Part shown: piece after piece, positions 16,714 to 25,159 of the stretch
Numbering within the stretch: position 1 is the stretch's first letter
Layout: each line of letters begins with the position of its first letter
Assembly (NCBI RefSeq): GCF_020447315.1
Contig: NZ_JAJADQ010000014.1
Coordinates: 62,001-126,000 of the forward strand
Reading direction: 5' to 3'
DNA length: 64,000 nucleotides
DNA from: Hymenobacter nitidus
Lineage (GTDB): Bacteria; Bacteroidota; Bacteroidia; Cytophagales; Hymenobacteraceae
Notes under the pieces: model-generated
What the model was told of the DNA's origin: nothing
The model's input: only the letters and a program-made list of their open reading frames with translations
The model's database searches: none
Made by a program: the position numbers and the translations under genes

Positions 16714-17277
16714 TCAGTAAGCTATTTGACACCGTTCCTGCTGGAGCAGATGCATGTCCTGGTGCACCGCCAGCGCCGACAGGGCATTGTCAAACTCAGC
16801 TTTGTGACGCTCCCGAAACTCACGGCGTTTTATGGATTCCAGAAAGCGGCGGCTGTCTTCGGGAGTTTCCAAAGTCAGGCCGGGAACCGTGGTTGGTCGT
16901 CCATCGTCGTCCTTGGCAACCATGGTGAAGTAGCAAGTGTTAGTATGCTTCACGGTGCCGGTGCGAACATCCTCCGCAATGACTTTAATGCCTACGAGTA
17001 GCGAGGTGCGTCCAACGTAGTTCACCGAGGCTAGTAGTGACACCAACTCGCCTACCTCGACGGGCTGCAGAAAATTGACTCCGTCTACACTGACCGTGAC
17101 GCAGTAGTTGCCGGCATGCTTGGAGGCAGCAGCGTAGGCTACTTTGTCCATCAGTGAGAGCAGAATGCCGCCGTGAATTTTGCCACCGAAGTTGGCATAG
17201 GAGGGAATCATCAACTCAGTCAACGTGACACGTGAGTAAGAAACAGGTCTGAATTCGGGCTTGAGGGAATCGGGCAT
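16714..17277 (-). CDS. Acyl-CoA thioesterase, hotdog fold
   Basis: Hydrolyses acyl-CoA to free acid and CoA in the cytoplasm. The 187-residue protein shows the YciA/ACOT-type pattern: Asn29 in PSYANFGGKIHGG, the HGG turn at 35-37 and the catalytic Asp44 in SLMDKVAYAAA, then VSVDGVNFLQPVEVGE and VGRTSL. The C-terminal 40 residues form a charged helical extension. The start MPDSLKPEF at 17277 was chosen over longer in-frame options because the hotdog domain begins soon after it and the upstream frame is not conserved-looking. Confidence 0.88.
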   Translation of the reverse strand: MPDSLKPEFRPVSYSRVTLTELMIPSYANFGGKIHGGILLSLMDKVAYAAASKHAGNYCVTVSVDGVNFLQPVEVGELVSLLASVNYVGRTSLLVGIKVIAEDVRTGTVKHTNTCYFTMVAKDDDGRPTTVPGLTLETPEDSRRFLESIKRREFRERHKAEFDNALSALAVHQDMHLLQQERCQIAY

Positions 17278-17501
17278 GGGAGTAATGGGTGAGAGGGAAA
17301 GTGAAGTGAACAAAGTGCTGGAACCGGAGCTGTCAGGTAGCCCCAGGTGTTCTCCCAAGATGAATGGGACGAAACAAGAAAGGCCCCACATCCTGCGGAG
17401 CCTTAGGTAAGCAATACAACAAAGGAAAAGCAAGCCGCAGCAGCAACGCTGGCCTGGAAAAATAGCGGCGTGGAAGCTACACCTCAGGAAGCAGAAGCTG
17501 C

Positions 17502-17825
17502 CTATAAAAAGACGACCTCCTTTATGACCTTTTCCCCAACCTCGGCATTTATCAGGTCGAGTACCCGGGTCTTGGCCATTACCAGCTCGTGCTTGAGCGG
17601 GGCTGAGCTGAGCCGGACAAACAGCTTGCCCTGGCTGATGTAGACTTCCTGAGTTTTTAGGGCCACGGCCTTGCCCATAATTCGCTCCCAACTGGAAACA
17701 ACCATCGTTTCGTTCAGCTTGCCCTGAATCCGGTAAGCTTTCAGCAGGGCGGTAATTCCCTCCTGCAAAGTCAGGATATCAGCTTTGCGGGAATTTTCGG
17801 GCGAGTTATACTTTTTCAAAATCAA
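17502..17825 (-). CDS. dciA: DUF721 / DciA-like protein
   Basis: A 107-residue protein of the DUF721 family. Its members, named DciA, are the ancestral loaders of the replicative helicase DnaB in bacteria lacking DnaC or DnaI. The typical SWERIMGKAVALKT segment and the VRLSSAPLKHEL segment are visible. It lies downstream of recF on the same strand with 86 bp between, the common arrangement in this phylum. A role in replication initiation or fork restart is inferred from the family. Confidence 0.8.
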   Translation of the reverse strand: MILKKYNSPENSRKADILTLQEGITALLKAYRIQGKLNETMVVSSWERIMGKAVALKTQEVYISQGKLFVRLSSAPLKHELVMAKTRVLDLINAEVGEKVIKEVVFL

Positions 17826-17911
17826 GCTATATAATACGCGCGAACTGATGAGCTTGCCGGAGTCACGGAAAGCTTGATTGCAACCAGCTACAAAGGTAGG
17901 GGAGACGGCAG

Positions 17912-19021
17912 CTAAAGCGCCGTCACTTTGCCATTTTCTACCCGAAACCGGCTGATCTGTTCGGAAAGGTTGGCCAGTGCCCGGTCGGTACGCTCAAGGT
18001 GAGTGTCGGTCAGGAAAACTTGGCCGAAGGTCTGGTCGGCTACTAGCTGCAGCAGGCGGGTGATTCGCTTCTCATCCAGCCGGTCGAAAATGTCGTCGAG
18101 CAACAGGATGGGCTTGTGTTGCTTGCGCGTTGCCGCTATTTCAAACTGAGCCAGCTTGAGTGCAATAGCGTACGATTTTTGCTGTCCCTGCGAGCCGTAG
18201 TTCTTCACCGATACCTCATCCATTAGGAATACAAAGTCGTCCTTGTGAGGCCCGACGGTAGTGCGTTGGAGGGCCAGGTCTTTGCGCTCGAAGGTGCGTA
18301 GCAGATGGCCAAAGTCAGCGCCGGGTAGCTGACTCTTATAGTCTAAGGTTACCTGCTCCCGGCTGTCGGCTAGCTGCTGATAGTGGCGCTGAAAGATAGG
18401 AGTGAAGTCGGCTAGGAACTGCTGCCGCAGCTGCACGAGCTGCGTGCCCACGGGGGCCAGCTGCTCATCTAATGCTAACAGGTAGTCCCGGTCGTAGCCT
18501 TGGCGGTCGGCGGCCTGCTTGAGTAGGGCGTTGCGCTGCCGCAGAATGTGGTTGTACTGAATGAGCAACTCCAAGTACTCATGGTTGAGCTGCGAAATCA
18601 GGCTGTCGAAATAGCGCCGCCGCTCCTCGCTGCCCTGTCGGATAAGGTCAGTGTCGTACGGAGAGATGAGCACCACTGGGAAACGGCCGATGTGGTCGGA
18701 GATACGCTCGTAGGCTTGCTTGTTGCGTGTCACGGCCTTCTTCTGCCCGGCACGTAGGCTGCACTGTATGGTTTCGCGCACATCGTCGGGAGGAGTGCAA
18801 AACCGGCCCTTCACCACGAAGAACTCTTCGCCCTGCTTAATGCTCTGGGCGTCAGATGTGGTAAAAGCGCTTTTGGTTAATGCCAAGTAATGGATAGCAT
18901 CGAGCAGGTTGGTCTTGCCGCTGCCGTTGTCGCCGATAAAGCAATTGATATGAGGCGAGAGCTGCAGCGTCGCTTCATCATAGTTTTTGAAGAACAGCAG
19001 ATGTAGTGTTTCAAGAATCAT
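17912..19021 (-). CDS. recF: DNA replication/repair protein RecF
   Basis: An SMC-like ATPase that loads RecA at gaps with RecO and RecR. The 369 residues include Walker A GDNGSGKT at 30-37, a coiled central part and Walker B LLLDDIFDRLD near 305 with the adjacent signature (SQGQQKS) upstream. The start MILETLHLLFFKNY agrees with the family. It overlaps no gene if pdhA starts at 19087, leaving a 65-bp divergent promoter region. recF beside dciA and parS suggests an origin-proximal setting. Confidence 0.96.
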   Translation of the reverse strand: MILETLHLLFFKNYDEATLQLSPHINCFIGDNGSGKTNLLDAIHYLALTKSAFTTSDAQSIKQGEEFFVVKGRFCTPPDDVRETIQCSLRAGQKKAVTRNKQAYERISDHIGRFPVVLISPYDTDLIRQGSEERRRYFDSLISQLNHEYLELLIQYNHILRQRNALLKQAADRQGYDRDYLLALDEQLAPVGTQLVQLRQQFLADFTPIFQRHYQQLADSREQVTLDYKSQLPGADFGHLLRTFERKDLALQRTTVGPHKDDFVFLMDEVSVKNYGSQGQQKSYAIALKLAQFEIAATRKQHKPILLLDDIFDRLDEKRITRLLQLVADQTFGQVFLTDTHLERTDRALANLSEQISRFRVENGKVTAL

Positions 19022-19086
19022 TCAGGTTCGGAATTGCAATCCTTTTACGTACTTTCGCATCCCAAACGCGAACAACCGAGAGTACG

Positions 19087-20259
19087 ATGGCGGAGACGAA
19101 AGTAAAGGCTACCCCAAGCGCTTCCAATTCGGCGAAAAAATCGTCGAGCAAGAAGACCACCCCTAAGGCAGACGGTGCCACCGGTACGGTGAAGCAACCC
19201 GACCCAGTATTGCCGCCGACGCACGATCAGCAGCCCGAGAGCAATGCTCCCCGGGCTACGTCGCCTGCTGAGCCGCAATTTCCCAAGGAAACCTACATGG
19301 CTTGGTATGAGCAGATGCAGCTCATGCGCAAGTTTGAGGAGAAGGCTGGTCAGCTCTACGGTCAACAGAAGATTAAGGGTTTCTGCCACCTCTATATTGG
19401 TCAGGAAGCCTGCGTCGCTGGTGCCGTATCGGCCCTGGAAAAAGGTGACAAATGGATTACCGCCTACCGCGACCATGCGCACCCGCTGGCCCTGGGCACC
19501 TCGCCCAATGCTATCATGGCCGAGCTGTATGCTAAAGCTACCGGCTGCTCGAAAGGCAAGGGTGGCTCCATGCACATGTTCGACAAGGAAGTGAACTTCG
19601 TCGGTGGCCACGGCATCGTGGGCGGGCAGGTACCAATGGGTGCCGGCCTGGCCTTTGCTGAGAAGTACAACAAAACCGGCAAGCTCTGCATCTGCTACAT
19701 GGGCGATGGCGCGGTTCGGCAGGGTGCCCTGCACGAGGCCTTCAACATGGCGATGCTGTGGAAGCTGCCCGTCATCTTCGTGGTTGAGAACAACGGCTAC
19801 GCCATGGGTACTTCAGTGCAGCGCACCTCCAACGTAACGGAGCTCTACCACATCGGCCGCGGCTACGACATGCCCTCCGAACCCGTCAACGGCATGAACG
19901 TGGAAGACATTCACGACGCTGTGGCCCGGGCCGCCGAGCGCGCCCGCGCCGGGGAAGGCCCCACGTTCCTGGAGTTCAAAACCTACCGCTACAAAGGTCA
20001 CTCGATGAGCGACCCGGCTAAATATCGTACGAAAGAGGAACTGGAAGATTACCGTTCGCGTGATGCTATCGAATCGGTACGCCACACCATCCTGACCCAT
20101 AACATGGCGACGGAAGAGGAGCTGGCGGCTATCGACGAGAAGATAAAAGCGCAGGTGCTGGAGTCGGTCGAGTTTGCCGAGAATTCGCCTTTCCCCACTG
20201 CCGACGAGCTGTACAAAGACGTCTACGTACAGCAGGATTACCCATACATCCGCGACTAA
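19087..20259 (+). CDS. pdhA: Pyruvate dehydrogenase E1 component, alpha subunit
   Basis: With the E1 beta subunit it decarboxylates pyruvate using thiamine diphosphate. The TPP motif starts at GDGAVRQG and ends in VVENNGY; the serine loop RYKGHSMSDPAKYRT is also seen. The start MAETKVKATP at 19087 was chosen because an upstream in-frame codon would overlap recF. The first 65 residues are a low-complexity Lys/Ser/Thr/Pro extension absent from most E1 alpha proteins, perhaps a tether to the complex. No E1 beta gene is adjacent. Confidence 0.93.
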   Translation: MAETKVKATPSASNSAKKSSSKKTTPKADGATGTVKQPDPVLPPTHDQQPESNAPRATSPAEPQFPKETYMAWYEQMQLMRKFEEKAGQLYGQQKIKGFCHLYIGQEACVAGAVSALEKGDKWITAYRDHAHPLALGTSPNAIMAELYAKATGCSKGKGGSMHMFDKEVNFVGGHGIVGGQVPMGAGLAFAEKYNKTGKLCICYMGDGAVRQGALHEAFNMAMLWKLPVIFVVENNGYAMGTSVQRTSNVTELYHIGRGYDMPSEPVNGMNVEDIHDAVARAAERARAGEGPTFLEFKTYRYKGHSMSDPAKYRTKEELEDYRSRDAIESVRHTILTHNMATEEELAAIDEKIKAQVLESVEFAENSPFPTADELYKDVYVQQDYPYIRD

Positions 20260-20313
20260 CGTCGAAGCGGAGTTTTACCCGGCTGTCCGGCCGCCCTTTT
20301 TGAAAGCCTAGTA

Positions 20314-21090
20314 ATGTCTAAGATTCCCTACACGCGCAATAGCCCGCAGAATCGTCCGCAGCAGACTCCCGTTCCGGCGGACCCGAACCAGCCGCTCGAA
20401 GGTGACCTGGTAACGGCGCACCCCATGCTCGAAGACCCGGATGCTTTGGCTGCCCGCCTAGCCGACACCGAAGATTTCCTGCGTCGCAAGAAAGGTATCC
20501 TGCTGGGCTTGCTGACGGTGCTGGTCGTAGCCGTAGTTGGTGCTTTTGCTTACTTCACCTGGCGCTCCTCGCAGGACACCAAGGCCCAGGCGGCCATGTT
20601 CCAGGCGGTGAACTACTGGGAGGCCGACTCGCTGAAGAAAGCCATGAAGGGCGACGGTCAGTACGACGGCCTCGAAGCCATAGCCTCGGAGTACGGTGGA
20701 ACCAAAGCCGGCAACCTGGCCAACTTCTACGCTGGCGTAGGCGCCCTAAAGCAGGGACAATACCAGGCCGCTATCGACTACCTGGAAGACTTCAGCTCGA
20801 AAGACCTGCTGGTGCAGGCCCGGGCCTACGCGCTGCTGGGCGATGCCAACATGGAGCTCAACAAGTACAAGGAAGCCGCTGATCTGTACAGCAAAGCCGC
20901 CAGCCACAACGCCAATGAGTTCTTCTCCCCTGGCTACCTGATGAAGGAAGCTGCGGCCCGCGAAATGGCCAAGGACTACGACGGAGCCGTGAAGGCCTAC
21001 GACAAAATCCTGAACGACTACCAGAACGCCCAGGAAGTAGCCGAAGCCAAGCAGTTCAAGGCCCGCGCCGAAGGATTGACGGGTAAGTAA
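20314..21090 (+). CDS. Membrane-anchored TPR protein (YfgM-like)
   Basis: A 258-residue protein with a hydrophilic N-terminus, one membrane helix at 61-82 (ILLGLLTVLVVAVVGAFAYF) and an exported domain of three to four tetratricopeptide repeats (about 105-250), such as YQAAIDYLEDF and YKEAADLYSKA. The layout matches YfgM-like partners of the secretion and periplasmic chaperone network. It sits upstream of ribH and a terminator separates them. Its exact role is inferred. Confidence 0.8.
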   Translation: MSKIPYTRNSPQNRPQQTPVPADPNQPLEGDLVTAHPMLEDPDALAARLADTEDFLRRKKGILLGLLTVLVVAVVGAFAYFTWRSSQDTKAQAAMFQAVNYWEADSLKKAMKGDGQYDGLEAIASEYGGTKAGNLANFYAGVGALKQGQYQAAIDYLEDFSSKDLLVQARAYALLGDANMELNKYKEAADLYSKAASHNANEFFSPGYLMKEAAAREMAKDYDGAVKAYDKILNDYQNAQEVAEAKQFKARAEGLTGK

Positions 21091-21110
21091 GCTTCCCTGA
21101 AGACACAAAT

Positions 21111-21152
21111 AAGAGCTGCGCTTTTCCGTAAGGAGGGCGCAGCTTTATTTTA
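21111..21152 (+). terminator. Intrinsic terminator between TPR gene and ribH
   Basis: AAGAGCTGCGC pairs with GCGCAGCTTT (AGCTGCGC core) around a 15-base loop, followed by TTATTTTA. Confidence 0.75.
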
Positions 21153-21185
21153 TAGTAACGTGCCCAACTTAACGAAGACCGGCTT

Positions 21186-21662
21186 ATGGCTACTTCCCTG
21201 AAAAACCTGAGCGACTACACCGCTACCACCTTTGTCGATATCTCCGAGAAGCGCTTTGGCCTTGTAGTAGCCGAATGGAACCGCGAAATCACCGATGTGC
21301 TGGCCCAGGGTGCCTACGATACCCTGATTCAGCACGGCGCCAAAGACGAGAACATCTACCGCAACACGGTACCAGGCAGCTTCGAACTAACTCTGGGGGC
21401 TCAGTTTCTGGCCCAGCACGAGGAAATAGATGCGGTAATCTGCCTCGGGGTGGTTATCCGGGGCGACACCAAGCACGACGACTACATCAACCACGCCGTG
21501 GCCCAGGGCCTGACCAACGTCGGGCTGAAGTTCAATAAACCCATTATTTTCGGATTGGTAACGACCAATACGCTGGAACAGGCGCAGGACCGGGCGGGTG
21601 GCAAGCACGGCAACAAAGGCGTGGAAGCTGCTGCCGCGGCTATTCACATGCTGAGCTTCTAG
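21186..21662 (+). CDS. ribH: 6,7-dimethyl-8-ribityllumazine synthase
   Basis: Makes the riboflavin precursor lumazine from a pyrimidine and dihydroxybutanone phosphate. The 158-residue protein shows PGSFELTL at 63-70, the active-site GDTKHDDY with His97, and the C-terminal GNKGVEAAAAAIHML helix. It forms icosahedral or pentameric assemblies in other bacteria. No FMN riboswitch is seen upstream, so control by flavin is not evident here. Confidence 0.96.
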   Translation: MATSLKNLSDYTATTFVDISEKRFGLVVAEWNREITDVLAQGAYDTLIQHGAKDENIYRNTVPGSFELTLGAQFLAQHEEIDAVICLGVVIRGDTKHDDYINHAVAQGLTNVGLKFNKPIIFGLVTTNTLEQAQDRAGGKHGNKGVEAAAAAIHMLSF

Positions 21663-21908
21663 CCGAACGGTAGCGTCGAGCTTTCGGCAAAGAAAAATCG
21701 TAGCTGGCTGATTATCGGACAAAAGCGTAGCTTTGCGGCCAAATAGCGCGGGAATACGCCAAAACCGGGAACCCAACCTCTGCGGGAGGCTGAATAGCAA
21801 ACTTATTTGAAAAGGATGCTGTTTAAAAGCCAGATATGCCGGGATTTTGCTAAGACCTTGCTTGGTAAGAACTTAATATTCAATTTATTAACCTCTCCCT
21901 GAAACCCC

Positions 21909-22292
21909 ATGAGTGAAGAAAACCTACGCTATTCCAGGGAAGAACTGGCTGAGTTTGCGGAAATCATCCAAGATAAACTCAACGCAGCCCGCAAGGAAGT
22001 AGCATTCATCAAAGAAACACTGAGCCGTAAAAACGATTCGGGTACCGACAACACTGCCTCCTCCGCCAAAGTGCTGGAAGACGGTGCTGACACGGCCGAA
22101 AAGGAAAGCATGAACCAATTGGCCTCGCGCCAGATGAAGTTCATTCAGCAGCTCGAAAACGCACTGGTACGCATTAAGAACGGCACCTACGGCGTGTGCA
22201 TCGGCACCGGCAAGCTGATTCCGAAAGAGCGCCTGCGCGCCGTACCGCACACCCAGCACTCCATCGAAGCTAAAATGGCGCGCCGCGACTAG
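21909..22292 (+). CDS. TraR/DksA-family protein with lost zinc ligands
   Basis: A 127-residue protein with an N-terminal helical hairpin (15-95) and a C-terminal segment GTYGVCIGTGKLIPKERLRAVPH. DksA binds RNA polymerase through its secondary channel. The normal zinc site has four cysteines; only Cys97 remains, as in other Bacteroidota members. It could act as a general transcription factor of the stringent response, inferred from the family. TAGCTTTG at 21728-21735 matches the -7 element and would give a leader of about 165 bases. Confidence 0.85.
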   Translation: MSEENLRYSREELAEFAEIIQDKLNAARKEVAFIKETLSRKNDSGTDNTASSAKVLEDGADTAEKESMNQLASRQMKFIQQLENALVRIKNGTYGVCIGTGKLIPKERLRAVPHTQHSIEAKMARRD

Positions 22293-22450
22293 CCGCGTTC
22301 CTTCCCTTATTCCTTGCCCGGACTTTCGGCAGGCGGCCTTCACCATCCGCGCCGCTGGTCCGGGCACTGTTTTCTGGGCTAATTCGTTAGCCCTTCTCCC
22401 TATTACTTTTTAACTCGTACCGTAGCGATACGGCACTTATACTTGCAACC

Positions 22451-24292
22451 ATGGGCAAGAAACACAACAACGATAACTCCGCCCGGCGGGGACGCCCCGG
22501 CGACCGGCCGGCCGGCAATTTTGGCAACAGCGGTGGGCCGCGCAAATTCACTTCCCGCCCCGGCGAAGGTGGGTTTGGTGGTAGCCGCTCCGGCAATGAT
22601 TCCGGTGGCCGCGACTTCTCCTCGCGCCCTTCTTCCGACCGTCCGAGCTATGGGGGCGGCAACCGCTTCGGCGGCAGCGAGGGTGGCCCGCGTAAGTTCG
22701 GCAACAGCTCCGGCGGCTTCGGCCGTAACGAGGGCGCTGGCAACCGGGGCGGTTTTGGTGGCCCCCGCCGCGAAGGAGGCGACGACCGCCGCTCCTTCGG
22801 CCGCGACAATGACCGCAATGGTCCGCGCCGCTTTGAGGGCCGTAACGAAGAGCGCCGCGACGAGCGTCCTGCTCAGCCCTACAACCCCAAGGCCAACTGG
22901 CCCGGCCAGCCCTACCGGCAGGAAGGCAAGCCCGCCGTGCCCCGCGGTGGTGCCGGTGAGCGGAACCGTAAGTTCAATAAGGTAAATCCGTTCGCTCAGC
23001 CTAAGCCCAGCATGCCCGAGCCCCCGGTAGATTTCCACCGCGAGGAGCGCGACGGCGACACCGGGCCCAACCGGGCCATCCGGCCGGCGCGTCCGTTCGA
23101 CTTTCGTGGCGTGCCGGAAGGCTTCAACCGCGACGAGCAGCCTCGCGCTGAACGTCGGGAGAACGGTTTCAACCGGGAGGAAGGCCAGCGGCCCGAGCGC
23201 CGTGAGGGTGGCTTTAGCCGCGACCGGGATGAGCGGCGGAGCACGCCCGACCGCCGCGAAGGTGGTTTCGGCAATCGCAGCTTCGGTGAGCGACCTAGCT
23301 TTGGCAGCAAGCCGTATGGCGACAAAGGTGCGTCGCGTGGCGGCGACGCCAAGCCGCGTGCATTCGGCGATAAGCCAGCCTATGGCGACAAGCGGGAGGC
23401 CCGGCCTTACGGGGACCGGCCCGAGCGCACGGAACGCCCAGCCAAGCCAGCGTTTGACAACCGGGCTGATAAGCCCAAGCGGGGTGAAGTAGCCGGCGAA
23501 GCGCCCGACTACCGCAACCTGCGCCACTACGAGGAAGACAAAAACCGCGGCAACAAGCGCCGGCGCGATGAGGAAGAGCAGGCCGACACGACGCGGCTGA
23601 ACCGCTACATCGCCAATGCTGGCATTTGCTCGCGCCGGGAAGCCGATGCGCTAATTGCCGCTGGCGAAATTAAGGTGAACGGGGAGGTGGTGACGGAAAT
23701 GGGCTACCAGGTGCAGCCCACCGACACGGTGCAGTACGGCAAGACCAACCTGAAGCGGGAAAAGCACGTGTACGTGCTGCTCAACAAGCCGAAGGACTTC
23801 CTGACAACCACCGACGACCCCGAAGGCCGCCGCACGGTAATGGAGTTGGTGGCTTCGGCCTCAAAGGAGCGCATCTTCCCGGTAGGTCGCCTAGACCGCA
23901 ACACGACGGGCCTGCTGCTGTTCACCAACGATGGCGAAGTAGCACAGAAACTCTCGCACCCCTCACACAAGAACAAGAAGATCTACCAGGTAGAGCTGAA
24001 CAAGCCGCTGACGGAAGAGGACCTGGGCAAAATTGCGGCCGGTGTGGAGCTGGAGGATGGCAAAGCCGATGTGGATGACGTTGCCGTGGTAGCGGGCAAC
24101 CCGCACTTCGTGGGTATCGAGCTGCATCTGGGTCGTAACCGCATCGTGCGCCGCATCTTCGAGCATCTGGGCTACGAGGTCGTGACCCTGGACCGGGTGC
24201 AGTACGCGGGCCTTACCAAAAAGGACCTGCCCCGCGGCAAATGGCGCTTCCTGAGCGAAAAGGAAGTTATCCGACTGAAGTATTTCCTGTAA
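22451..24292 (+). CDS. rluB: Pseudouridine synthase (RsuA/RluB family) with long disordered N-terminus
   Basis: Converts uridine to pseudouridine, probably in 23S rRNA. The catalytic half has an S4 RNA-binding domain (381-430, RLNRYIANAGICSRREAD) and the synthase domain with catalytic Asp482 in GRLDRNTTG. The first 375 residues are low-complexity, rich in Gly, Arg, Asp, Ser and Phe, with repeated GGFG and ERREGGF units. Such RG-rich tails bind RNA and can drive phase separation, which is inference here. The total of 613 residues is more than twice the family length. Confidence 0.9.
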   Translation: MGKKHNNDNSARRGRPGDRPAGNFGNSGGPRKFTSRPGEGGFGGSRSGNDSGGRDFSSRPSSDRPSYGGGNRFGGSEGGPRKFGNSSGGFGRNEGAGNRGGFGGPRREGGDDRRSFGRDNDRNGPRRFEGRNEERRDERPAQPYNPKANWPGQPYRQEGKPAVPRGGAGERNRKFNKVNPFAQPKPSMPEPPVDFHREERDGDTGPNRAIRPARPFDFRGVPEGFNRDEQPRAERRENGFNREEGQRPERREGGFSRDRDERRSTPDRREGGFGNRSFGERPSFGSKPYGDKGASRGGDAKPRAFGDKPAYGDKREARPYGDRPERTERPAKPAFDNRADKPKRGEVAGEAPDYRNLRHYEEDKNRGNKRRRDEEEQADTTRLNRYIANAGICSRREADALIAAGEIKVNGEVVTEMGYQVQPTDTVQYGKTNLKREKHVYVLLNKPKDFLTTTDDPEGRRTVMELVASASKERIFPVGRLDRNTTGLLLFTNDGEVAQKLSHPSHKNKKIYQVELNKPLTEEDLGKIAAGVELEDGKADVDDVAVVAGNPHFVGIELHLGRNRIVRRIFEHLGYEVVTLDRVQYAGLTKKDLPRGKWRFLSEKEVIRLKYFL

Positions 24293-24304
24293 CCAAGCAA
24301 CCTG

Positions 24305-24345
24305 CAGGCTGGCTGTTGACTCATACAGCCAGCCTGTTTGGTTTA
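24305..24345 (+). terminator. Intrinsic terminator after rluB
   Basis: CAGGCTGGCTGT (24305-24316) pairs with ACAGCCAGCCTG (24325-24336), with an eight-base loop and TTTGGTTT after it. Confidence 0.8.
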
Positions 24346-24415
24346 CGGCCGCGCCCTGCGGCGGCACCAGCAAGCTGGCTTGAAACCAGTAAGCACCTCT
24401 CTGTCTTCTTTCCTC

Positions 24416-25159
24416 ATGCGTACCCTGGCCCTCGATATTGGCAACACTGCCGTGAAATACGGCTGCTTCGAGGGTGACGTACTGCTGGAAACGGCGGTGC
24501 TACCGGCCGTGGAGCAGGTGAATACCTTGCTGGCCAGGCTGACGCCGCAGCACGTGGTGGTCAGTTCCGTGGCCGAGGATACCGGCCGCTGGGCGCAGCA
24601 GTGGCAGCAGCTGGTGCGGGGCCGGGTGCTGGAGTTTGTGCCGGCCACCACGTCCTTGCCCATCCGCAATGCCTACGCTACGCCCCACACGCTGGGCGCC
24701 GACCGACTGGCCGCGGCCGCAGGAGCTGCCTGGTTCTGGCCGGGCCAAAGCACGCTCATCATTGATGCGGGCACGGCCATCAAGTGCGACTGGGTGGAAG
24801 ACGGACGCACGTTTCGGGGCGGCAGCATCGCGCCGGGACTCCGGTTGCGGTTTGAGGCCCTGCACACGTTTACCGGCCGCCTGCCGTTGGTAGCAATGCC
24901 GACTGACACGGCGGCTCCCGTGACCCTGACCGGCGACGATACGCAGGCCGCTATTCGAAGCGGCGTGCTGAACGGAGCCGTGGCCGAAGTCAACGGTTTT
25001 ATTGACGCGTATCAGGCCCAGAATCCTGGGCTGCGCGTGGTACTGGCCGGGGGCGACGCCGGCTTTTTTCAACCACGGCTGAAAGGCCGTATCTTTGTCA
25101 TTCCGGAGCTCGTGCTCATTGGGCTTCACCGAATACTGGTGCATAATGTTGAAAACTAA
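24416..25159 (+). CDS. coaX: Type III pantothenate kinase
   Basis: First step of coenzyme A synthesis from pantothenate; the type III enzyme needs a monovalent cation and is not inhibited by CoA. The 247-residue protein shows the phosphate-binding DIGNT at 7-11, GADR at 94-97, DAGTAIK at 117-123 and GGSIAPG. The start MRTLALDIGN at 24416 is the conserved one. It ends 14 bp inside the following outer membrane protein gene, so the two are probably co-transcribed. panC and panD at 48-49 kb supply its substrate. Confidence 0.94.
   Translation: MRTLALDIGNTAVKYGCFEGDVLLETAVLPAVEQVNTLLARLTPQHVVVSSVAEDTGRWAQQWQQLVRGRVLEFVPATTSLPIRNAYATPHTLGADRLAAAAGAAWFWPGQSTLIIDAGTAIKCDWVEDGRTFRGGSIAPGLRLRFEALHTFTGRLPLVAMPTDTAAPVTLTGDDTQAAIRSGVLNGAVAEVNGFIDAYQAQNPGLRVVLAGGDAGFFQPRLKGRIFVIPELVLIGLHRILVHNVEN

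Noticed and set aside
17278-17691. Upstream extension of the thioesterase frame
   Set aside because: The extension overlaps dciA and has Cys/Pro-rich, non-conserved composition. MPDSLKPEF is the better start.
21091-21185. FMN riboswitch before ribH
   Set aside because: Only a plain terminator hairpin of the preceding gene is present, with no conserved FMN element.
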